Below are positions 54,393-64,000 of a stretch of DNA of 64,000 bases, one piece after another (positions within the stretch are counted from its first letter, which is position 1; every line of letters starts with the position of its first letter). The position numbers and the translations under genes are program-made. The notes below the pieces were generated by a model. That model made no database searches, was not told the origin of the DNA, and saw only the letters and a program-made list of their open reading frames with translations. Where the stretch lies: the NCBI GenBank assembly GCA_916610825.1, contig OU744448.1, positions 22,795,032 to 22,859,031 on the forward strand, in the 5' to 3' direction. This DNA is from Haliclystus octoradiatus (lineage: Eukaryota; Cnidaria; Staurozoa; Stauromedusae; Haliclystidae).

Positions 54393-57300
54393 CATAGGCG
54401 TAGGGGCATGCTTCCAACGGGGGGGGGGGGGGGCAGAAATAGTTTGCCCGAAAAATTTTCCTGGAAATTCCAAATCAAAATAATTTGTTTCCATGCAAAA
54501 CTTCAAACACGTTAATGGTACTTATAAGGTGGTATTCTATCGATGCGGTACTGAATTTTTGGTATTTTCTTATTACGGAATGGTAGTGATAGTAATATCG
54601 GTTAGTACTCTTATACTATTAGTACTATTATTGTATTCTGATGTGTCTTGGCAAGTATATTTCTAAGTATGAATAAACCGTCTAAAGAGCGCATTTAAGC
54701 GAAACTCAGATTAACGGACAAAACTCGTAATCTGTGGGTTAATATCATTATATGTATATATATATTGAGAACAGCAAATAATAATTACAAAAGTAATATA
54801 TTTTAAAATCCGAATTTTAAAGAAAATAGTCATCTCGTCCATTCCTTCTCCCAAATATATCAATAATATCATCCATACAATTTTCTGCAATGTCATTGGC
54901 AAAAGTTCTCTCTATATTGATCACAGCGACATTGTTCAATCTAACTTGTCCCATGGTACTTCTAAGATATGATTTTATTCTTCTGAGACTGCTGAATGAT
55001 CTTTCCGCTGTGCAAGATGTCGCAGGTATAGTTGCCAGTATTTGCGCAGCTTTGTAAAAAATTGGAAGTACAATATCTTGTCCAGTATCATACATATCTT
55101 GTACAATTTTTGAACCAGTAATCGGTTGATTACTGTTTTCATTTCCATCCATTAAAGCATAATTGGTATTGATATTTTTTTCTGAATTCAGAAGATCTCT
55201 ATCTAGACCGTAGTGGCTACAGACTGCGTCAAAAATTTTCTCCTGCGGCTCCTCGTTAAAAGTAACATCACCAAGGGAACATAGAATGTTTTGATCGTTG
55301 CTACTAAATCTTGATTCGAGCTCCGATACAGCACGAGACATACTTGGATAGAATGTTTCAATTCGATGGCAATCTTTTGGTGATTCATAGATCAAGGCAT
55401 CAGAGACAGAAGAAGACTCTCCAACCAATACTTGCGACCGTCGAGAAGGCTGTTTAGTCCTCGGCAATCTAGCAGCATTAACAGAAAACTCAGTGCCTTC
55501 AAGCTTTTCCATCATTATTGTAGTCAGATTTTCTGCAGTTTTCCATACAAGATCAAAAGAATCTTCTGTTCTACATTTTTTTAATGTCATTATGGTCGCG
55601 TCAGCTGTATTCTTGGCAGTGATGACATCTACCCTCTTCCCTTGCAGAAATTGGCTAAGGCTGCTTGTGTTTGATAAATAACTTTCAGGGTGATAAGGCC
55701 AATTACAAAATTAAAATCACTTATTGCCGTGAGCAAGCAACGACTTTCTGAATATATCTTGCTATCCTTGTCATTTGTCAGTACAAGCAGTGCTTGGATA
55801 ATGTTTGGCAGTTGCCCAAGTACTGCCCGGACTGCTTCCCATCTACATGTCCATCGTGTGACGCTCTGAGATTTTAGAGTGCAGCACAAAACTTGTCCCT
55901 CCATGCTTGTGCTGTTGAAGAGGGCGTGTCTCTTTGGGCTTGCCTCGAGGAAGTTATAAATTGTTTGCACTGTTCCTAGTGCATTTCTCAGTGGCTTGAT
56001 ATCAATTAAAACATCTTGGATTGCAAGATTAAGCAGATGCCCATAACAGTGAACATACACAGCTAAAGGCGAACTTTCCTTTAATCTTGTCGATAGGCCT
56101 TTGTGGATTCCACTCATGCTAGCTGCACCATCAAAGCACTTTCCTACTACATCTTTCATATCCAAGGACAATCTTATAAATACATCTTTAACAATTTTGT
56201 ACAACGTTTCACCCTCAGTTGAGGATGTACTGTAGAATCCAAGAAAAAATTCTTTTGTGTGGCCATTGAAGACATATCTCAAGCAAATTGATACCTGTTC
56301 TATTCTGCTTATGTCGGATGTTTCATCTACAATGATTGACGTTGATTTGCTATCTCTTGCTTCGCTAGAAATCTTTTTCACAACCAAATCGGCTATGATT
56401 TGGAGCAATTCATTCTGTATGTCAGGGGATGTCCATTGTGCATGCGCATTTAGTTGGGTCTTTAACTTTTGCGACAGCCATGAGGTGTCCTTACATCGCA
56501 AATGCAAAAGCTCTAAAAAATTCCCCCTATTAATATCCGATACATAGTCTAAATTTTCTCTCTCTTCTGCGTGACCTCTTTGTGCAATATTTTGCTGTGC
56601 TGTAAAGAGAAGACATTCAATTATGATCTTCAAATAACTTCGATTCTTAGCTACTTTCTCACGATGTGATTCATTTAGCTACTGCAAAATTGATGTTTTA
56701 TTTTTTTGCAATGACACATATCCCATCCATTTCGCCATTGCCAGCTGGTGATTTCTGCTTTTTGCGTGCTTCTTAAGTCGCTCAGGTTTCTTCCAGTTGT
56801 CATATTCAAACGAGTCATCCCCCATGAACTTTTTGCATGCAAAGTACTGAAATTTCTTGTTCTCGCTCTTATAGGTAAGCCAAGAATATAATCTGTACAA
56901 TTCATTGCTAAAATCTCTGGTATCAGTTTCTTTCGAATATATCTTTGGGTTATATTGGTTTTGCAATGGTTGAAACGGTGACGAAAAGTAATCATCTGAC
57001 TGTACAGTTTTAGTTTTAGCACTGTCATTAACTTGCGATACAAAACGATCTTTACTGGGATTAACATCGGAAGATGTATCCTCTTTGCAATTCATATCAT
57101 CGTCTGATTCACTGGTAGAAATATTTGATACTGAACCTTTCACATCTAGAAACAATATCACAGTTATATTATAGCACTTACTATTTTAATTGGGATAATG
57201 ATATTCAATGTTCCCTATATATATGTGCTGTAATACTTTGCTTAATAGATAGTGCTCAATGCTATGTAGCAGAGCGTGCCATAGTATTGAAAATAGTCAG

Positions 57301-58773
57301 ATCATTAGGCAATCTATTAATGTGCTATCATGTATAAACTTATTTATTGCAATACCTTCAGATGTTCAATGAACATAACTATCACCGTCACTTAATAAGC
57401 GAGATTATTTCATAGGAGAAATGATTGCATAAAGATGTATTTCACAATAATAAGTTATTGGCTTGCTACCCCTATACTGTGCAAAACGAAACTGAAAAAC
57501 CGTTTAATAGCTTATTCGTTAGCAAAAGCCAGAAATCAAAACATATCAGCATTTTTAAGGGGAATAGTATTGCCAGTGGAAAGTTGGAAACACTATTAAA
57601 CTAAACAAAGTATTTTAATTTAAATGTAAACCAATTGAACAATCAATCAACGTACGTACCTGTTTCCATATGTGATTCTTCAGGTGCTTCATTATCATTT
57701 GAGCAAGCAGTGGATATTATTTCTTCTGTTGCTGAATTACCTGTTCCTGGAGAAGTTGCTTTATTACAAAAAATTCCGCTAAGCAAAGTTTGATTACTTT
57801 CTACCACAACCGTAAACTTAACAGTGCATTCAGGATGTTGTTTAGCATATTTATCTTGATAGTCAGAATCAATCTCCTTCGAACATTTATTACATTTGAC
57901 GCGTTGTCGATATGCTCTTTTTCGAGGTCTTGTCGACATTTTGTTAAGATCATAAATTAAAACTGAATGAATGTCTCATGAATTAAATATTGAAAAAATG
58001 AATGGATGATGAATTTTTTGTTCCTGTGATATCCTGATTGAATACATTTCTTTTTATAAAACATAATGATCGTATATGTCATATGTGCTACTAACAGAGA
58101 GGAAACGTCACAATATTTCAGCATCAGAAACTTTAATAGGCGTTATATTTAAATGGAATTAAATTTCCAAGGAAAATTAGACCTTTTAAGACCTCCAAGT
58201 GCTATAGCTTTTGATTTTAATTTAAAAAAAAAATTATGACCTTATTTCTACTTGAAAAACGGTCTGTAGAGCAGTTGTTGCCAAGAAATTTGAATACAAT
58301 TTGACTGCGTCATTGGCACTATTTCATACCATACCATTGTTAATAAATTTTCGGGAACTAACTTTAACTAATTTTAACTAAGTACTGTAGATGGAATATT
58401 TGACTTATAAAGTAATCTTCTTAAATAGTTTACTTTCAAACAAAATATTTCTTTACAATGTACGATGCTCAACCAACCAATCATATTTGCCTTGATTGAG
58501 AAGTTCGTTCGATTATTCCCGAAATTTTATAAAGCCTAATAAATATTTAATAAATTATACAATTTAAATGAGAAAATGTGAATAATCTACATAACACAAG
58601 TTATTTTACTGACAAAGCATTAAGTAGATGATAAAAGACAACAATCCTGCCAATAATCCCGAATAATTCCATGCCGAAAGACATAAGAGAGGAATTAATT
58701 TTGCCCGAAAATTGCCCGAAAAATTCTTCTCAAAAAATTTTTTCCCCCGGCCCCGCCGCCTCCTACGCCTATG
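54393..58773 (-). mobile_element. hAT DNA transposon with damaged transposase
   Basis: A 4381-bp element ends in CATAGGCGTAGG inverted repeats (12 bp), followed inward by G- or C-rich runs and GCCCGAAAAATT blocks on both sides. The flanks TCTCTGGT (54385-54392) and TCGCTGGT (58774-58781) form an 8-bp duplication with one mismatch, as expected for hAT. The only coding content is a minus-strand hAT transposase with one intron. A run of 15 G lies at 54419-54433. It inserted into gypsy gag. Confidence 0.9.
54817..57939 (-). pseudogene. hAT transposase (TTF-type zinc finger/hAT dimerisation), broken
   Basis: Exon 1 (57660-57939) starts MSTRPRKRAY and has a C-x2-C finger (KCNKCSKEID). An intron with GT-AG ends (57146-57659) joins in phase to exon 2. 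Exon 2 has a TTF-type finger region (FQYFACKKFMGDDSF, HAKSRNHQLAM), then a TAG at 56679-56681, then the catalytic core: DETSDISRIEQVSI, CFDGAASMSGIHKGL (second acidic position), HCYGHLLNLA and RWTCRWEA. A one-base indel near 55648 shifts into 54817-55625, which contains the C-terminal dimerisation block CTAERSFSSLRRIKSYLRST. Otherwise all blocks are in order. The intact enzyme would excise and reinsert the element in the nucleus. Domain wording resembles ZMYM/TTF-type hAT proteins. Confidence 0.9.
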
Positions 58774-59800
58774 TCGCTGGTCCACAAATTCTACATTTGG
58801 TGGATACATTTGATTTAGAGAGAGATGGAGATTACTAAAAACAGTTGGTAAAGACCATCACCGATTATTTTCGCCCACGGAAGAATAAACATTATGAAAG
58901 GTTTTTATTCGGGCGGTCAATTCAAAAAGAGCACGAGTCCTCTGATGTATATGTGACAAGATTACGGGAATTGGATAGTCATTGTGAGTTTACATGTAGT
59001 AAAGATAATCGTAAACAAAATTTACCGGAAGAAATGATTACTGACCAAGTGGCACAGAAATGCTATTCGACAGACTTACGGAAAAAGTATTTACGCGAGG
59101 AAAATTTAACTTTAAATAAAATATTGGAGATTTCCAGAAGTTAGGAGGCAGAATTTCATCAAACCGAAAGTATGACAAAGTTTCAGCTACCTGATAGTAG
59201 CTCTAGTTTGGTACAAGCTATCAGGGGTAATAAAGAGTTTAAAAGTTCAAAAGAGAACAAGAATGAAAAGCTCTGTTATTTTTTTGAAAGTTACCATGTT
59301 TTTGATAAAATCTAATTGCCCTGCAGGCAATGCGGTTTGTCATACTTGTGAAAAGGTGGGGCACTATGCTAGATCACGGAAATGCCAAAAGAAGCAAAAG
59401 ACTGTAAATACTAATCGGCAAGGCGTTAGAACAGTCGAAGTACATAATGATAACGAGAACGATCCAGATTGTCTTATAGTCATATCAAAGTTGAGTAATA
59501 ACGATGGCAATAGTGGCACTATATTTTCAACTCTTATTGTTGCTAGAAAGGAAATAAAGTTTTTACCTGATGGTGGCGCCACAGAAATATCAACTCAGTT
59601 AGTACAAGTAAAGATTTAAAATTACATCAAATACTGGTAACATACGAAGATATTTTTGGCAATGACTTGGGGCGCATCAAAGGCTTAAGTGTGCAAATTA
59701 ATCTCAAAGACGATTCAACACCATCATTCGCTCGAGCAAGAACGGTTCCATTTGCGTTAAGATCTGCCGATTGCTTATTTTGTTATTATGCTTGTAGTCA

Positions 59801-60159
59801 GTGCAGCAGTTTTTTCAAAGTATCTGCATATTTCTGGGTTGTCCGCAACTTATGTACGTCTCAATGGTGAAACAATACTGAAAATATGTCGTCGAGAAAT
59901 TATGCAGACATTTGTGTCGAGATAACCCTCTATAGAGTAAAATATTTGTTGTATGAAATTCATGATTTCTGACGTAGTTGAAAAAGGAATCCTCCGTTGA
60001 TATATTATAGTATCATCTTATTATCTTATTAACAAGTTTAGAGATTGGCTTGGCTTGAAAGGGAAATTGAAATCTTGTACGAATCTATATTTTGTTTTGA
60101 GTGTTAAGCGGTGAAAGAATTATTACGAAAGAGTAAAAAATCTATTTAATTATTAGAAA
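59801..60159. other. Gene-free stretch
   Basis: No recognisable coding remains between the two gypsy fragments. Confidence 0.4.
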
Positions 60160-61508
60160 CAAAAGATGATGAATGAGACAATGGATTAGTTCATTTGGGA
60201 CAACTTCAAACGATATAAATGATGAAGCAAAATATTTAGAATGATAACGGTTAGTTTGATATATTAGAAATCCTAACGTTCTGGATGCTTTAGAAAGACA
60301 AAGAGCTCATCAACTATTAGTCAAACCGGATAGTACTTGGTGTCAATGATGTTGAAATTACACGGAAATGGTTAGAAGTGCAAGACACTAGCAAATATAT
60401 TTGCCCTGTCTCGCACTCAAGAACTTGTTCAAAACGACTTTACTAAAATCTTTGCAAAGAAACCCATTTGCAACCTCAATATCATCAACGAAAAACATCA
60501 ACCAAAACCGAGAAACAAAAACCCAAAGCATATGGTTACTTTTGTGCAACACATCAATCTGGAAAATGCAAAGTGTTTGGGAAAACCTGCAACAAATGTG
60601 GAAGAAAATCATTTTAGAGCTGTATGTAGAAGTTCATACCAATCCTCAGTAAATGCTATAGAAGATCATTCGATCAAATTGATGATGGTCGTGCATCAAA
60701 GTGTTTGCAAACTTGACAGCATGTACGTATTCCAATGTCTAGTGGTTTCGGTTTAAAAATTATCAATAAACGTCTTGTACCCTTTAGCACAAAAATAAAT
60801 TCTAATGTAGCTCTTTTTAAATTTTGGTATCATGACTTCGAAAGATATCCAGGTACAGCCGCGATGATAAACCCTAAAACCAATCCAAGACTTGATTTAC
60901 TCTTCTAAGATTTTATAATAATCAAAATATAAATAGCAATATAAAACTCAATTAACGTAGATTCAATTTTTATTCCTTCAAGCAATAATGTAAAAATAAC
61001 CAATTAAATATATAAACTTAATACAACATATCCTTTCAACAACTTCAAAATAAACTCAATAATATAAATGTCAATACCAAAGTCTTTAATCGTAATCACG
61101 TCTTCTCATATCAACTCTAAAACATAAAAACATACTAATAAAAATCAGCACTTGCAAACCAAATCAGCCACACCCAAAAATGGATGTTAACAATAAACAG
61201 GAACTAACGCCTAATACAAACATCATTACTAAATAAGGTAACAATTCAAAATCACACATGGTCATAAAATGAAAATGATATCGATCCACAGAGACAATAT
61301 CCATGCACGTTCCGCGATCACGTCAATGACGAAAGAAACAGCTCACTCTACATATGATGATGTTTTCGATGATGCAATTGGCACGCTCACTGACATTTAC
61401 AATTTAGAAACAATTTCAGATTCAGAGCTTTACATCAACCCTGTTCGACGATTTCAGATTGTACTCCACCACAATGAAAAAGAAAAATTGAACATACCTA
61501 TATCATGA
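60160..61508 (+). pseudogene. Third gypsy remnant (gag knuckle and RT start)
   Basis: Near 60255-60310 NPNVLDALERQRAHQLL looks like gypsy capsid. At about 60535-60625, in a frame with shifts, CATHQSGKCKVFGKTCNKCG and CRSS form a nucleocapsid zinc-knuckle region. At 61342-61495 YDDVFDDAIGTLTDIYNLE and RRFQIVLHHNEKEKL correspond to the beginning of gypsy RT (DVF-x2-GIG ... PRRVP). The parts between are unrecognisable. It is fragmentary and non-functional. Confidence 0.6.
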
Positions 61509-61669
61509 AGATAGATGGACACGACGGACTGAGCAACATATTATACAGTTGGGGACCATAGTGTTATCTCTGAAGAAGATCTCCAACAACAGAAATATGA
61601 TATTGACATTGCAGTGTTTTGTGTTATGTTATGCTATGTAACTAGTTATGTATTAGTGCCCAGGATTAA

Positions 61670-61990
61670 TTGGGGCTCCTGGTGGTTATGCTGAAGAACT
61701 GGTTGATGCAAAGGCAGTTGAGGATCCTACATTGAAACTAGACACAGCTGAACAAGTACTACAAACACTGGAAGGATGCCTAACTCATTCCACATCTTTT
61801 AGAGAAGCAATGAAAGACTTCTTCAGAATTACTCAAAAGCAAGATGAGAATGCTACTGCCTATTATGCAAGACTAAGGAAAATTTTTCGACAAGCCCGAT
61901 TCTCAGCTAATCTGACTTACTAATAGTAGACAAGCTAATGGATGAGGAGCGGCAAATCTTCAAACTGCAAGACGCAAACCAAATTTACCC
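61670..61990 (+). pseudogene. Retrotransposon gag-like fragment
   Basis: The reading SFREAMKDFFRITQKQDENA, TAYYARLRKIFRQA is a capsid-type pattern (F-x3-Q-x3-E-x2-T-x3-RL). The frame starts upstream of the first ATG, near 61680, and ends at TAA 61921-61923; a following frame (KLMDEERQIFKLQDANQ) lies in another phase. The lineage cannot be assigned. Confidence 0.45.
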
Positions 61991-62316
61991 CCACACCAGC
62001 CTATCTACTACACAGAGGACAAGAGTAACAACTGGAAATATGAGTTTTCATTGCCAGGACCTACACCTGGATTCTTATTTCCTCATGAACGAACAAAACA
62101 GGATCATTAGAAGAAACAACAGTGATCCGAAACCCCGAAATCCCCTCCCTGCCTCATTTCCAGTAATAACGCAAACAACGTTTGGAGATTCAGAGCCTAT
62201 AGGCACCACCCAACCTGTAACAGCCCCAATAGAAGCACCACATGCAGTACCAGGTGTGAATCCTGAGTCAACTGGAATCACAGAGGGCACAGTTCATCTG
62301 GGACTTGCTCACAACC
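61991..62316. other. Proline/threonine-rich open frame, doubtful
   Basis: An open frame at 61938-62327 encodes a low-complexity P/T-rich peptide (PIGTTQPVTAPIEAPHAVPG) that ends in the MITE. It may be the rest of the gag-like fragment. No family is recognised. Confidence 0.25.
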
Positions 62317-62645
62317 CCCAGGGGTAACTCCAGCTCTTCAGGAACAGGGAGGTGCCACTTTAGAAAAAGTGAAGTACCCAAAAAGGTTCCAAAATTTCTG
62401 TTGATGCTACCAAAAATATTTCAACAGTTTAAAAATGCTACCCCAAAAGTTCGAGCAGGTTGATTGATTTTAAGTAAATACAAAAAAAGTAAATTTTTTC
62501 AAAAATTCTTGAAAATTTCAAAAATAGGATACCAAAAAGTTCTAAAATTTGAAATCTCATACCCAAAAAGATTTTTATTATAGAATATGGACCCAAAAAA
62601 GTGGCACGTCCCCGTATATCCGTCATATGGGAGTTACCCCCCGGG
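62317..62645. mobile_element. MITE, G-rich TIR family, copy 2
   Basis: 329 bp, starts CCCAGGGGTAACTCC, ends GGAGTTACCCCCCGGG, with a perfect 8-bp target duplication TCACAACC (62309-62316, 62646-62653). The interior has the family's TACCCAAAAAG and GTGGCACGTCCCC blocks. Confidence 0.9.
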
Positions 62646-62839
62646 TCACAACCGCAACCAGTACACAAAGAGAAGCCTGCTAATACATAGATACCACAGA
62701 GATAAGAAGACAGATACACCGCTCCAACAAGAACTCTAATGATGTTTATCAAGATCAAATTATGTTTATCTTGACTATCCATAAGATAGCTATGTTTTGA
62801 ACATATTACTATCAGCTTAAGAGGAGCGATGTTGCGTTA

Positions 62840-63290
62840 TGCCCAAATTGTTTTAAAAACTTGAAAATGCTACCTAAAAAGTACAGGGAGGGTGTTATAT
62901 TACTGAGATATAATATTTGATAATCAATGAAAGACAACAGTATTTGTTATGTCTATATTCAATGTGATCACATGATTGACTGATAACCCTTTAGTAGCCT
63001 CCTACTGATACTATAAGGGTACTATACTAAACGAGGCTAATTATGCATTATTAACAGAGGGCTCTATGCGGGGATGTTCCATTTATGGGTAAAAATTCAA
63101 ATCCAGTTTTTAGTTTTTAGCCTTTTAAATTCAGTTTTTTTCCAAACTCTCACGAAAATCAAAATGGGACCCACAACATTTAATATTCCAAAATTTCCTA
63201 CCCAAAAAGTATATTTCTTAGCTGGAATATGGACCCAAAAAAAGTGGCACGTCCCAGTATAGCAGCAATATGTGAGTTACGACCCCCCAC
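62840..63290. mobile_element. MITE, G-rich TIR family, copy 3, damaged
   Basis: About 62855-62895 (GAAAATGCTACC, CAGGGAGGGT) and 63061-63285 (CTCTATGCGGGGATGTTCC to GTGGCACGTCCC and GTGAGTTACGACCCCCC) align with copy 1. A stretch of about 160 bases (62895-63055) between them is foreign. The left end is not clear. Confidence 0.65.
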
Positions 63291-64000
63291 TGTTAACCCC
63301 GCGGAAAAATATAAAAATAAGAATTAACTTTATAAATAGTGAAAACTAATCAGTGATGAGCTATCACACATGTATGCATATGTAAATACAAACAATGCTG
63401 ACAACAACTTCAACACCAACACAGTAACCAAACTAAAGGATTGTAAATCAGAATAGCATGAAATATTGTTTTCAAAATTGTTGCATTAAAATAAATAAAA
63501 TGTTGAGGTATTACTAATGAACAATTACTCAAACGTACATTTTTCCAGTTTCAGTATGGCTATTATTGCCAATTTAATTTTGGCCGTAATCTTATTGTTA
63601 TGATCAAAGCGTATAATAAAATGTTGATGAAGTTACCATAAAAACATAATTAACAGGTACAGTTGCTATATTTTCTATTCTTCATTATCTCTCATTTTTA
63701 TCTCATCGACATTGCTTATACCTCCGAAATACAACAAAACTATACGCATTCAGGCTTATAAATGCATTTCGCATGAGATTTATCATCTCTCTCTCTCATT
63801 CACTGCTTACCTCCAATCATGATATGTGTGTTTCACTGTTACATTGCCATTTTTGAGAGTTTCCCCATTGACTTTGTGTATTAATTTAGAGGGGCATTGA
63901 GCTCCCATTTCCAAATACTTTTTTGACTCAAATTTTGAACTTATGAATTCTTACCCACTAGAGCAATAACATTGAGAATGCAATTCAACTTTCAAACTTT
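63291..64000. other. Gene-free end of the window
   Basis: AT-rich, no gene or repeat recognised; a short (CT)n tract lies at about 63787-63799. Confidence 0.4.

Larger units (their letters stand above)
54012..59780 (+). pseudogene. Gypsy gag and start of pol, interrupted
   Basis: The first part (54012-54392) has 127 residues with ASRWEKWLRCFEVYLSCIG, the usual RW-x2-W-x3-FE-x-Y capsid motif, and LLLHVSG where the hAT begins. After the hAT, the capsid continues (58782-59144: SDVYVTRLRELDSHCEF, TDLRKKYLREE), with stops. A zinc knuckle CHTCEKVGHYARSRKC lies near 59338-59385. Near 59560 LPDGGATEIS corresponds to the protease DTGA region, with altered catalytic surroundings. VTYEDIFGNDLGRIKG at about 59636-59685 is the N-terminal start of RT, then similarity stops near 59780. 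It is a dead copy of a gypsy lineage different from the CsRn1-like one. Confidence 0.75.
53887..59800 (+). mobile_element. Older Ty3/gypsy element, split by a hAT element
   Basis: An LTR-like end (53887-53998, TGTTTTATG to ACACTACA) is followed by TTTGGCGACGAAAATGG, a gypsy-style primer-binding site at 54001, and gag starting at ATG 54012. The hAT element 54393-58773 interrupts gag. Gag resumes at 58782 and is followed by a zinc knuckle, a protease-like frame and the start of RT, all with stops and shifts. No 3' LTR was found. Confidence 0.75.

Noticed and set aside
1-64000. CRISPR array, operon or prophage
   Set aside because: No spaced direct-repeat array and no bacterial gene organisation; coding exons have introns and the mobile elements are of animal types.

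Overview
The window comes from an AT-rich invertebrate animal genome. It has spliced genes with GT-AG introns, a LYST-type BEACH/WD40 gene end and a claudin/PMP22-type four-pass membrane gene, together with a dense mixture of LTR, LINE, Penelope-like and DNA transposons. Nothing is bacterial. I lean weakly towards an invertebrate deuterostome such as a tunicate, but that is an inference and no diagnostic marker settles it.

Host genes are few. The last three coding exons of a LYST-like gene lie at 612-1860 (+). A complete 169-residue claudin-like gene has exons at 12913-13117, 16151-16297 and 17802-17959 (+). A PAN/apple-like first exon is at 31287-31574 (+). The terminal exon of an unrecognised gene is at 43454-43854 (+). 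A degenerate tRNA-Pro-like sequence is at 3440-3510 (-).

The rest is mostly mobile DNA. A Ty3/gypsy element of CsRn1 type has two apparently identical 205-bp LTRs (3727-8565, -) and one in-frame stop in pol. A BEL/Pao element with 514-bp LTRs and 5-bp target duplication (23612-30214, -) carries several breaks. A nearly full-length CR1/Jockey-like LINE (about 32830-36506, -) and two truncated LINEs (9762-11299 and 20047-20900, -) are present. A hAT element of 4.4 kb encodes a damaged transposase (54393-58773) and sits inside the gag of an older gypsy copy. Older BEL and gypsy fragments lie at 37490-40990, 53592-53884 and 60160-61508.

Non-autonomous DNA elements are the most informative part. 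Two copies of a TTAA-flanked element (21112-22750 and 46577-52233) act as empty sites for each other's insertions: one was hit by a 647-bp MITE with 8-bp duplication, the other by a 4.6-kb element with about 560-bp inverted repeats and 9-bp duplication (MULE-like). The MULE-like element itself contains a Penelope-like remnant, a G-rich MITE and an Ig-like reading frame. A 1.07-kb duplicated segment (9151-12150 and 13208-14278) gives the empty site for another MITE and a LINE. In a dead BEL copy two unrelated elements landed on the same seven bases.

Several otherwise well-preserved element ORFs are broken by single-base indels, mostly in short homopolymers, so some of the apparent pseudogenisation may be sequencing error.
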